Shown in pieces: positions 8,111 through 15,183 of a stretch of 17,361 nucleotides of DNA. The stretch's first letter is position 1. Each line of letters begins with the position of its first letter. The notes under the pieces were generated by a model. The model worked only from the letters and a program-made list of their open reading frames with translations, searched no databases and had not been told where the DNA came from. The stretch lies in contig JBDRED010000048.1 in the NCBI GenBank assembly GCA_043820025.1, positions 1 through 17,361 of the forward strand. Direction: 5' to 3'. The DNA comes from JBDRED01 sp043820025 [NCBI: Elusimicrobiota bacterium] (GTDB lineage Bacteria > RUG730 > JBDRED01). The position numbers and the translations under genes are program-made.

Positions 8111-8124
8111 TAGGAGGCGTCCTA
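8111..8124 (+). promoter_or_regulatory. AGGAGG ribosome-binding site inside a small hairpin, 6 bases before an in-frame ACG
   Basis: AGGAGG at 8112-8117 is the best ribosome-binding site near the orphan gene, but the first in-frame codon at proper spacing is ACG (8124-8126), not ATG, GTG or TTG. The site lies in a perfect 5-base-pair stem with a 4-base loop (TAGGA, GGCG, TCCTA), which could partly hide it from ribosomes. Confidence 0.45.
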
Positions 8125-8267
8125 CGAAAACTAAATTTTGGGTTATTTCTTCAATTCTTTTATTATTAACGGCTTCAAGCGTATTTTATAATATAAAAAC
8201 CAAAAGAAATAAACATTATGAAATAAATAAAGAAATTATTTTAAATAACAAATTAGGAACAATTCCT
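8124..8267 (+). other. probable N-terminal extension of the orphan gene (signal peptide-like)
   Basis: The frame of the 8268 gene is open upstream to a stop at 8094. From the ACG at 8124 it encodes 48 residues that look like a signal peptide or membrane anchor. Two lysines precede the hydrophobic stretch FWVISSILLLLTASSVF, and a charged stretch with KTKRNKHYE follows. Such a segment would be unlikely by chance directly behind a well-placed AGGAGG. Either ACG serves as a rare start, or the ATG has mutated or been misread in this sequence. If used, the full product is 194 residues and is exported or anchored. Confidence 0.5.
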
Positions 8268-8708
8268 ATGCCGATTAATACAGATCCTTTTGAATATCTT
8301 CTCGAAGAACTTAAGTTTAATTCTGCGGTTAACACACTTAATATACAAATTATTATGGGCAATATTAGTAAACAAGAAATTAATGACCTCATTGAAGTTT
8401 TAATTAAATTCCGAAGAGGCGCAAATATCATTGGTATGCCTTCGTTTCCTTTTAAGTATGAACTGCTCCGCTGGAAGATAGTGAATAATCTTGATAACTT
8501 TAAACTTCCAAAGAAGCTGACCGCTGAATTAGAGCATATTTACAAATCGTTTGAAATGGTAAATAAGATACTCGATAAAATTATAAAACAAGGCAAAATC
8601 GGCCAACAATTAAGCGCTTACGAGGGTATAGTATTTCAGGAAAATCAAAGACTTGTTCCACAACTGAAAGAGGTTATTAAATTGACTGAAAAATATATAA
8701 AAAAATAG
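8268..8708 (+). CDS. hypothetical protein, alpha-helical, probably exported
   Basis: I do not recognise this family. From the first ATG the product is 146 residues, lysine-rich and predicted mostly alpha-helical, with amphipathic stretches such as KQEINDLIEVLIKF and LVPQLKEVIKLTEKYIKK at the end. There are no Cys residues and no known catalytic motif. The ATG at 8268 has AGGA 9 bases upstream, itself in a short hairpin (TAGGAA, CAA, TTCCTA). However, the frame extends upstream to 8124 with a signal peptide-like segment behind a stronger ribosome-binding site, so the conservative start given here is probably too short. It is the only plus-strand gene in the window. It sits alone between two leftward glycosyltransferase blocks, ends in a shared bidirectional terminator, and may have its own promoter at 8021. 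A small periplasmic accessory protein is one guess, with no direct support. Confidence 0.6.
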   Translation: MPINTDPFEYLLEELKFNSAVNTLNIQIIMGNISKQEINDLIEVLIKFRRGANIIGMPSFPFKYELLRWKIVNNLDNFKLPKKLTAELEHIYKSFEMVNKILDKIIKQGKIGQQLSAYEGIVFQENQRLVPQLKEVIKLTEKYIKK

Positions 8709-8727
8709 GGACAGCGCCTATTTTTTT
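8699..8727. terminator. bidirectional intrinsic terminator containing both stop codons
   Basis: A7-TAGG (8699-8709) pairs perfectly with CCTA-T7 (8717-8727): 11 base pairs around the 7-base loop GACAGCG. On each strand the stem is followed by T residues, giving a terminator-like shape in both directions. The TAG stop of the plus-strand gene (8706-8708) and the TAG stop of the minus-strand GT9 gene (8720-8718) are both inside the stem. The GC portion is short, so efficiency is uncertain. Confidence 0.6.
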
Positions 8728-9845
8728 GACAAATCAATCACAGCCCTATACACTTCTTCTGGACTTATAAGCTCTAAACAATCCTTTTCATCATTCTCAC
8801 ATGATGTCTTATAACAAGAAATGCAGTGTCTGGGAACAACTATCTTTTCTCCCTTACCATACATCTCGATTTCCTGCGGCGATGTGGGTCCAAATAGAGC
8901 TACTATTTTTTTGTTCAGGCCAAGCGCCGCATGTAATCCAAGCGTATCTCCTGTAACCATAATATCTATTTGTGTTATCAGCGCGAAAAACCTCTCAATT
9001 GTATTATTCGTTCCTGTTGAAATCGCCTTTGAATGCTTTAAAAGCTCTTTCTCAATCTCCTCTTCTTCCGGCCCGCCGAATATAACCAAATGAAACTCCG
9101 CTTTTGACAAAAGCTTTGCAAGCGCCTCCCAATGAGACACCGGCCATCTTTTAGAAACCCATCTCGCTCCGCTGCCGATATTTAAACCAACAATTGTCTT
9201 ATTAAACAGCTTATGTTCCTCAAAAAACTTCTGCGCATAGGTCACAGCTTCATCTTCCAAAGGAACAATAATATTTTCCTTGTTAAACTCAACCTCGCAT
9301 ACATCCGCAGCCAGTTTCTGATATGTATCCTTATTTTCCTTCTTAACATTATCAAAAGCGCTCATGCAAAGCCATTTTTTTGCAGTTTCATTTAGCGGCA
9401 CCACACAGCCTTTTTCATCTTTAATAAAACCGTATTTTTTATTTGCTTTTGCGTATGCCGCTAAATCCAGACTCTTTTGAGATAAGTCCAGATTAATAAC
9501 TATATCAAACTTTTCATTAGCTAACGCAAGAAATGAGTCTTCGTACAGCCAAATTCTATCAATCAAATGATTCCCTTTTAAGACATCTTTTGATTTCTTT
9601 GATACTATCCATGTAATATGCGCATCAGGATATTTTCTAACAAGAATAGGCAAAAGGAATGTAGTTCGTAACACATCGCCCATAGCATCTAATTTTGTTA
9701 TTAGAATTTTTGTTTCTATGGGAAGATAATAATTACATTTGGAACACACAACCTGTTCATTTTTATGAAAAACACACGGTTTATCTCCCGGAAAATGCCT
9801 GCAGTCTGTGTATAAAGCAGCCTTATTAAACGTTATTTTTTCCAT
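8718..9845 (-). CDS. GT9 heptosyltransferase-like protein with N-terminal four-cysteine module
   Basis: The 375-residue protein has two parts. Residues 1-40 hold a probable zinc-ribbon-like module, C15-x8-C24-x9-C34-x2-C37, with DCRHFPGDKPC as its core. From about 45 it is a GT9 GT-B fold enzyme: KLDAMGDVLRTT (51-62), NIGSGARWVSKRWP (222-235), TGDTLGLHAALGL (298-310) and LFGPTSP (317-323). A C-terminal Cys cluster follows (C341, C344, C349, C356). GT9 enzymes move ADP-heptose or a related sugar onto inner-core LPS in the cytoplasm. The length exceeds the usual 330-350 because of the N-terminal module. The ATG has AGAGG with 6-base spacing and a candidate promoter at 9883-9911. It is the last gene of the rightmost leftward block and shares the terminator at 8699-8727. 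The acceptor and donor are not certain, and a role other than LPS core is possible. Confidence 0.85.
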   Translation of the reverse strand: MEKITFNKAALYTDCRHFPGDKPCVFHKNEQVVCSKCNYYLPIETKILITKLDAMGDVLRTTFLLPILVRKYPDAHITWIVSKKSKDVLKGNHLIDRIWLYEDSFLALANEKFDIVINLDLSQKSLDLAAYAKANKKYGFIKDEKGCVVPLNETAKKWLCMSAFDNVKKENKDTYQKLAADVCEVEFNKENIIVPLEDEAVTYAQKFFEEHKLFNKTIVGLNIGSGARWVSKRWPVSHWEALAKLLSKAEFHLVIFGGPEEEEIEKELLKHSKAISTGTNNTIERFFALITQIDIMVTGDTLGLHAALGLNKKIVALFGPTSPQEIEMYGKGEKIVVPRHCISCYKTSCENDEKDCLELISPEEVYRAVIDLSKK

Positions 9846-9882
9846 TCATAGCCTCTCTTATCTTATTTTTTCTAACATCTTA

Positions 9883-9911
9883 ATTAGTAGCACATAAACG
9901 TGAATAGTCAA
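9883..9911 (-). promoter_or_regulatory. possible promoter for the 375-residue GT9 gene
   Basis: On the minus strand TTGACT (9911 to 9906) is followed after 17 bases by ACTAAT (9888 to 9883). Both are close to consensus (five and four of six). It lies in the 73-base gap after the preceding GT2 gene, the largest gap in this part of the block, and would give a leader of about 35 bases. Confidence 0.35.
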
Positions 9912-9918
9912 GATAGTT

Positions 9919-10683
9919 TTATTTGGCTTTTCTTTTTAGGCGTCTTTGCCTGAACGCATAGAAACGTTCTTTATACTTTACTTCCCATAATGCTTCAAAC
10001 AATTCAATCACAGAACGCAGTATAAAAAACAAACTAAATGATGATGAGGTTCCATATTTTCTAGGATAATGTTTTACCGGAATTTGTTTGATTGTCTTAC
10101 CAAGTTTTAACGCTTCATAAAATATCTCTGTGCAGATAAACGCGCTATTTACAAAGTATCCTGACCTTTCAACAACATCCTTTTTAATGAGCTTAAAAGC
10201 GCAGTCAACATCTTTGTATGGTAAATTAAAAAATAGTCTTATGAAAAGGTTATACAGCTTTGATGCGAATTTACGCACTTTTGAATTTGAGTACGCTCTA
10301 TTCTCTCTATAACCTGAGACTATGTCATACTCATCTATATATTCCATGAATGATTTCAACTCTTGAAGATTGAATTGATGATCTCCATCAGTATAAAAAA
10401 TTAGATCATACTGCGCTGACGCAAAACCTGTTTTAAGAGCAGCCCCATAGCCAATATTATAGAGATGATGCACTACCTTAACCTCATGGTGTTTTTCAGC
10501 CATTTTATCAGCTTCAATGCCTGTATTATCAATACTGCCGTCATTAACAATAATTATTTCATACTCACTGCTGATATCCGATAAAATTTTTCTTCCTTCT
10601 TCGACCATTTCTTCTATTGTGCCTTCATCATTAAAAGCCGGGAAGAAAAATGAAATTTTGTATTCTTTTTTTTGTTCAAGCAT
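9919..10683 (-). CDS. GT2 glycosyltransferase, polyprenyl-phosphate sugar synthase-like
   Basis: The 254-residue protein has the GT2 fold motifs FFPAFNDEGTI (13-23), IIVNDGSIDNT (44-54) and YTDGDHQF (97-104). The last includes the DxD-type metal site. DVDCAFKL (158-165) and the H-Y-P-R-x-YGTSS region (205-214) match the DPM1/ArnC-type group, in which the sugar is loaded onto polyprenyl phosphate. The C-terminal hydrophobic stretch (about 216-232, SFSLFFILRSVIELFEALW) may associate with the membrane, but the two full helices of ArnC are absent. The basic tail (RQRRLKRKAK) fits binding to a membrane surface. It lies 11 bases after the ArnT-like GT39 gene, forming a donor-synthase/transferase pair. 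The start has AGAGGA with 8-base spacing. The substrate sugar cannot be inferred. Confidence 0.8.
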   Translation of the reverse strand: MLEQKKEYKISFFFPAFNDEGTIEEMVEEGRKILSDISSEYEIIIVNDGSIDNTGIEADKMAEKHHEVKVVHHLYNIGYGAALKTGFASAQYDLIFYTDGDHQFNLQELKSFMEYIDEYDIVSGYRENRAYSNSKVRKFASKLYNLFIRLFFNLPYKDVDCAFKLIKKDVVERSGYFVNSAFICTEIFYEALKLGKTIKQIPVKHYPRKYGTSSSFSLFFILRSVIELFEALWEVKYKERFYAFRQRRLKRKAK

Positions 10684-10694
10684 GATTATTTCCT

Positions 10695-12263
10695 CTAAAA
10701 ATATTTAAACTCTTTGCCTTCTGCCAGGCCTTTAAAATTTCTGCATACATAAATACTTAATCGCCGGATCGGTTTACTTGTTACACCGGTTCTCATTATA
10801 TCAATATTTTCAACTAATTCAATAGATTCAAAAAGCGGCGCAATTTCAGGAATCTGCCAGCCCTCATCCCCGAGCCTAGTCACAAACAACGCGTCATAAT
10901 CAATAATATTGTTCCATCCGGCCCAAACATCAAACTGATTCATTCGTCTATCTCCGGGATAACAAAAAACCTGAGCATTACCTTTGTAATAAAATTTTAT
11001 TTCGCTTGCGAACTGATAACTGCCGGTAAAAATAAATACCGGTTTTTTCAATTCTAAGCCTTTTTCAATTCTATCTAAAGCATTACCAAGCTGTTTCCAT
11101 CCATTAACCTCATTTGTGCGGTCAATCTCAAGAATTCTTTCTACTTCAGTCTTGGCAATAGGAAGTTTTGGAACAATAATATACATTATTTTAGGGAATA
11201 AAATGAGCGCGCCTAATAAGACGCTAAAAAGGATTGCCACGGCAAGCAGTCCGGTAACTAACTTTTTTTTATTATTAACAACTAATTTATTAAGCCATGA
11301 CGCTAATCCTATCAGCCCTGCATAATAACAAAATCCCGCCCAATTCCCTTCAATCGTGGTTCTAAAACTCAGCGCTAAAAAAAATAAAAAAACAACAAGT
11401 GAATACATTAAAATGAAAAGCGGTTTATAATCCTTTGTGCTTAGCCAATCGCGTAAACAATAAATCCAAGACCCTGCTATTAATAACCATATAAATGGCG
11501 AAATTAGTCCCAGCTGAGAACCTAGAAACTCAAAAAATGTAGAAAACGAAAACACTGTATCTGAACGAGTACTAAGCGCAAATATATGCCTATATGTGAC
11601 CCAATTATGCAAAGCATTCCAAATCAGCATTGGAGAAAAAATTATTAACATTATCATAACTGCGATATAAGGTTCTTTTCGCTTCAGCCGGCATCTATGT
11701 TCCTTAGAAAGCAATAGAAATAGGAGTGTGCAAGGAATAATCAAAATCATTGTGTCCTTACTCCAAAGGCCAAATCCGCTTGCAATCCCCGCAAAATACC
11801 ACCACCTATTTTCATTTTTCGTTATACCTTTGAAAATAAAGAAAACCGCGGATAACCAAAAAAACGCCATGAGGGAATCATGCATCATCAAAAGACTTAC
11901 TAATAATCCGCCCGGAGTTACGGCAAATATTATTACTCCAATAAACGCAAATAGCGCAGGCGCAAACATTAGAGAGAAAACATAAAGAATCACGCTGGTG
12001 CCTAATGAAAAAATTATACTTCCCATTCTTACGCCAATCTCAGAATTTCCAAATATTTCCGTAAAAAATCTAATAACCCAGGCAAGTATAGCGCCTGAAT
12101 CATAATAAGCTACTGCAAGGCGCTGAGACCAGCCCCAATAATATGCTTCATCGTAAGCTAATTCTATTCTGCCTGCGTACCAAATCCTGAAAACAGTGAA
12201 TACAAGCATAACTGCGCCAAAAATTATATGTATCTTCTTATCAGAAATATTATTTTTTATCAT
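10695..12263 (-). CDS. ArnT-like GT39 membrane glycosyltransferase
   Basis: The 522-residue polytopic protein has a first periplasmic loop with LAYDEAYYWGW (35-45), matching the catalytic acidic site of ArnT/PMT enzymes. MMHDS (126-130) holds the second Asp region, and helices continue to about residue 375. A soluble C-terminal segment (about 380-515) resembles the middle of the GT39-PAP2 protein in this window (GWKxxGN, a GSYQFASE/GxxYxxG stretch, D-x-FxxW), so the two are related. It should take a sugar from polyprenyl phosphate and attach it to lipid A, core or a similar acceptor in the periplasm. Unlike its relative, the YxDHPP motif is altered to YYDSGAI (53-59). This may change donor specificity or indicate weak activity. 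The start overlaps the upstream GT2 gene by 14 bases and has GGGAG 7 bases upstream. It is followed by a likely donor synthase gene. Confidence 0.82.
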   Translation of the reverse strand: MIKNNISDKKIHIIFGAVMLVFTVFRIWYAGRIELAYDEAYYWGWSQRLAVAYYDSGAILAWVIRFFTEIFGNSEIGVRMGSIIFSLGTSVILYVFSLMFAPALFAFIGVIIFAVTPGGLLVSLLMMHDSLMAFFWLSAVFFIFKGITKNENRWWYFAGIASGFGLWSKDTMILIIPCTLLFLLLSKEHRCRLKRKEPYIAVMIMLIIFSPMLIWNALHNWVTYRHIFALSTRSDTVFSFSTFFEFLGSQLGLISPFIWLLIAGSWIYCLRDWLSTKDYKPLFILMYSLVVFLFFLALSFRTTIEGNWAGFCYYAGLIGLASWLNKLVVNNKKKLVTGLLAVAILFSVLLGALILFPKIMYIIVPKLPIAKTEVERILEIDRTNEVNGWKQLGNALDRIEKGLELKKPVFIFTGSYQFASEIKFYYKGNAQVFCYPGDRRMNQFDVWAGWNNIIDYDALFVTRLGDEGWQIPEIAPLFESIELVENIDIMRTGVTSKPIRRLSIYVCRNFKGLAEGKEFKYF

Positions 12264-12990
12264 TATTCAACTCCCACAATTTCGCGTATTTTACAACTGA
12301 TGATACAGCGGAAAAGATATGATAGAATACTCCGGGAAATCCGTCAAGTATTCCGGCCTTGAATACCAGCCTGCGCAAACATTCCCATGGCAGTAAATAC
12401 AAAACAAAAAATGAGGTCTTTTTATTCTGACGTTTCTTTTTCTTAGCATCAAGCGTAGTATAAATATTAAACCTTTCCCAATACGCTTCAATTGTGGCAT
12501 AACTATAGTGATCAATATGATTTTTCAGATACCCTTTATTACCTCTGAGTTCTATACCTTCATGTACCTCCAAATCATTAAATCTGCCTGACTGTTTTTT
12601 AAATAGTCTTAGCTGATAATCAGGATAACACCCGCCAAATTTCACAGGCTTGCCGCAAAAATATAAAAGCCTGGGAATACTGTATCCATCGCATTTAGGG
12701 CTGTTAATAATACCTTTTATTTCTGCTTTTAATTTTTCTGTTACGCGCTCGTCAGCGTCAATACTCAAAATCCAGTCTCCGCACGCTTTCTCTATTCCAT
12801 AATTTTTCGCATTTCCATAACCCTGCCAATCACGGGAAAATACATTTTTTGTAAATTTCTTGGCAAGAACAGCAGTTCCATCTGAGCTATTAGCGTCAAT
12901 TACAATTATCTCGTCAGCCCATTTCACGCTTTCCAAACACTGCTCGATATTTTTTGATTCATTCTTTGTGATTATTACTACTGAAAGCAT
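12250..12990 (-). CDS. GT2 LPS-core glycosyltransferase (WaaE/KdtX-like)
   Basis: The 246-residue protein belongs to the WaaE/KdtX group of GT2 enzymes, known in Klebsiella and relatives to add beta-1,4-glucose to heptose I of the inner core. Motifs: VIITKNES (5-12), VIDANSSDGT (30-39), SIDADERV (76-83) with the metal-binding DAD, the VHEG motif (142-145), and DGFPGVFYH (216-224) in the C-terminal membrane-associated region. The length is normal. It begins 22 bases after a GT9 gene with AAGGAG at 8-base spacing and overlaps the following GT39 gene by 14 bases, so it is inside the core operon. The exact sugar and acceptor are inferred from family only. Confidence 0.85.
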   Translation of the reverse strand: MLSVVIITKNESKNIEQCLESVKWADEIIVIDANSSDGTAVLAKKFTKNVFSRDWQGYGNAKNYGIEKACGDWILSIDADERVTEKLKAEIKGIINSPKCDGYSIPRLLYFCGKPVKFGGCYPDYQLRLFKKQSGRFNDLEVHEGIELRGNKGYLKNHIDHYSYATIEAYWERFNIYTTLDAKKKKRQNKKTSFFVLYLLPWECLRRLVFKAGILDGFPGVFYHIFSAVSSVVKYAKLWELNNDKK

Positions 12991-13012
12991 TATAACACTC
13001 CTTACTTATTAG

Positions 13013-14035
13013 TTATCTAATCATCTCATCTAATTTTTTTTCAACATCCTCTACCAATATCATATCCATGCAATTATAATATTCACACTCTCTGCCCAGG
13101 CACTTCTCGCATTCAGGCACAGGCGGCATAAACACAAAATGCCTGCTATGATCCTTCACATACGGCCCCCAGCGCCGTGGATTGCATACGCGTATGGGAC
13201 AATAAAAACTTATAGTAGCGGCATTTAAGGCGGCTCCGCAATGCAAAGGCCCTGTGCTGTTTGTCAAAAGGCAGTCAGCTCTTGAAAGCAGAGCTAAAAA
13301 CTGTCTAAGAGGCAGATCCTTTAGAAAATCCTCGCAGGTTAAAGGTAATTCCTTTGCCAAAGACATGCATGACATATATTCATCATGCGTGCCTGTTATT
13401 ATTATTTTTATATTATCCCTTCTTTTTAATAATACCGCAAGGTCTAAAAACTTTTTTAACGGCCAGTTTCTAGCGCTGTGCCCGCTGCCCGGATGAATAA
13501 TTACGAGCTTTTTACTGCCAATATTTAATGCGTCTAAAAATCTATCCCTCCATAGTTTCTCATCATCAGAAAGAACCAATATCGGATACGCGGTTTCTTT
13601 ACATCCAACTGCCTCGAGCAATTTAAGATTATATTCAGCTTCGCTTAGAAAACTTTCAGAACGCTTTTGCCAAACACGCCTGTTAAAAAATATTCCCCAC
13701 CATTTTGACATCGGCCCTACGCGGATAGGTATCCTTGCCTTAAAAATCGGCCATGCAATTCTTAATTCAGAGTATAAAACAATCGCTGCGTCAAATTTTT
13801 CGTTCTTTAAGTATTGATAAAACTCTTTCTTTGTAAAACTATCTATAGCTATTACCTTATCCACAAAAGGGTTATTTATAAAAAGCTGTTTTGTATATTC
13901 GCGCGCGACAAATGTTATTCTTGACCCGGGATAACATTTTTTAAGCGCCTCCGCAACAGGAACTGAGAGCATAACATCCCCTATCCTGTCAGTCCTGAAT
14001 ATTACAAACTTTGCATTCTTTGGAATCATTTTCAT
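13013..14035 (-). CDS. GT9 heptosyltransferase-like protein
   Basis: From ATG at 14035 the product is 340 residues, a GT9 GT-B enzyme. It has FRTDRIGDVMLSVP near the N terminus, HPGSGHSARNWP (about 181-192) for donor binding and TNSTGPLHCGAAL (about 258-270). FYCPIRVCNPRRWGP (about 277-291) replaces the usual FGPT. A C-terminal Cys cluster follows (C309, C312, C317, C322 in this numbering). The frame also allows GTG at 14047 (344 residues), but AAGG is 5 bases before ATG 14035 and no ribosome-binding site precedes the GTG; a third option is ATG at 14029. The RRWGP variant suggests a GT9 subgroup different from the other four here. It follows another GT9 gene by 36 bases and precedes the WaaE-like gene by 22. 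Confidence 0.85.
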   Translation of the reverse strand: MKMIPKNAKFVIFRTDRIGDVMLSVPVAEALKKCYPGSRITFVAREYTKQLFINNPFVDKVIAIDSFTKKEFYQYLKNEKFDAAIVLYSELRIAWPIFKARIPIRVGPMSKWWGIFFNRRVWQKRSESFLSEAEYNLKLLEAVGCKETAYPILVLSDDEKLWRDRFLDALNIGSKKLVIIHPGSGHSARNWPLKKFLDLAVLLKRRDNIKIIITGTHDEYMSCMSLAKELPLTCEDFLKDLPLRQFLALLSRADCLLTNSTGPLHCGAALNAATISFYCPIRVCNPRRWGPYVKDHSRHFVFMPPVPECEKCLGRECEYYNCMDMILVEDVEKKLDEMIR

Positions 14036-14071
14036 TTCAACCTTCACAATTTATATTTTTTGCATTATTGC

Positions 14072-15088
14072 TTAGCTGTTTTCTTCGAGCGCTTTCTGCA
14101 AGGCGTCATAAACCATATCAACTGTTACCAGCTTCATACAGTCCATTGTCTCGCAATAAATCTTGTCACAGCCTATACATATCAACTTTTCCGCTTTTAC
14201 AGCAATATGCTTATGCATGGGCGGGTTCCATGACATTTCCTGCGTAGGCCCGAAAATTGTAACAGTTGGGACGCCAAGAGCCACAGCAATATGTTTTGGA
14301 CCGCTGCAACCTGTTACAACCGCGTTACAATATGAGATTAAGCCTGCAAGCTCTTTAACGTCAAACATTGGCGTAAGTATGGTATCATGAGGCTTATTTA
14401 TCATTCTATAAAGTTTAGACGCTTCCTCTTGTTCGCTTAATCCCCATAAAATTACTACCTTTGCTTTCATATCGCATATTATGCGTTCTGCAAGCTTTGA
14501 ATATCCTTCCATTCTCCAGTTTTTAATCTTACTGACATCTCTTACATTTGGCGATACCAAACCAATAAGCCTTTCTCCATCTTTCCAACCATTCTTTTTC
14601 AAAAAATTCTTAATTTGAAATTTTATTTCATCTTTTACATAGATCGACGTAGTAATATACTTACTTTCAATATTCATAGCCTTCAGCAAATCCAGTTTAA
14701 AACTCGTATTATATTTCGGTGAAGCGTCTCTTTTCACAACATTGTTATAAAGAAATTTTCTTCCCTTATAATCAAACCCTAATCTCTGCTTTGCGCCGCT
14801 TAAAAATGTTATCCAAGCGCTTCTCGGATTACAGAAAAAATCCAGGCAATAATCATATTTCTGTTTCCTTAGCAGTCTAATAGTTTTAATCTGAGACAAA
14901 AAGCTGTGTTTATTTAATAGGAATACATTCGTAAGCTTTGGATTATCAGTAACAGCATCTTTATACGCTGTTTCGACTAAAAAATCAATTCTTGCATCAG
15001 GATATTTTTCTTTTAAAATATCGATTATCGGCGTTGTCAAAAGAACATCGCCTAACCGCCTAAGTTGTATTAATAATATTTTTTTCAT
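14072..15088 (-). CDS. GT9 heptosyltransferase-like protein, divergent active-site motifs
   Basis: The 338-residue protein has the GT9 N-terminal motif IQLRRLGDVLLTTP (7-20) and C-terminal elements TGCSGPKHIAVALGVP (259-274), IFGPT (278-282) and a Cys cluster (C304, C307, C312, C317). However, the usual HPG(S)..KRWP donor-binding segment is replaced by SPNVRDVSKIKNWR (about 179-192), and the usual D-S-G-P is C-S-G-P. These changes hint at a different donor, though the fold appears intact and the length is normal. The ATG at 15088 has only a weak purine-rich site (AGAGAAAA) upstream. The gene lies after a 223-base gap with a structured repeat and leads the next GT9 gene. Confidence 0.85.
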   Translation of the reverse strand: MKKILLIQLRRLGDVLLTTPIIDILKEKYPDARIDFLVETAYKDAVTDNPKLTNVFLLNKHSFLSQIKTIRLLRKQKYDYCLDFFCNPRSAWITFLSGAKQRLGFDYKGRKFLYNNVVKRDASPKYNTSFKLDLLKAMNIESKYITTSIYVKDEIKFQIKNFLKKNGWKDGERLIGLVSPNVRDVSKIKNWRMEGYSKLAERIICDMKAKVVILWGLSEQEEASKLYRMINKPHDTILTPMFDVKELAGLISYCNAVVTGCSGPKHIAVALGVPTVTIFGPTQEMSWNPPMHKHIAVKAEKLICIGCDKIYCETMDCMKLVTVDMVYDALQKALEENS

Positions 15089-15183
15089 AATTTTCTCTTT
15101 CTAATTATTCCAGTTTTTCACTTATCATTCCCGATATAAGTTACATATTTTACTGCCTTTATTGTTACCACTAATAGTTTGCA

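Noticed and set aside
8216-8431. 71-residue minus-strand frame
   Set aside because: It is antisense to the orphan gene. The plus frame has a ribosome-binding site, a signal peptide-like extension and a terminator, while this one has none.
12291-12515. 74-residue minus-strand frame
   Set aside because: It is an out-of-frame reading inside the WaaE-like GT2 gene, which has clear family motifs.
14036-14047. GTG at 14047 as the start of the 13013 GT9 gene
   Set aside because: No ribosome-binding site precedes it, whereas AAGG lies 5 bases before the in-frame ATG at 14035; the GTG cannot be excluded, however.
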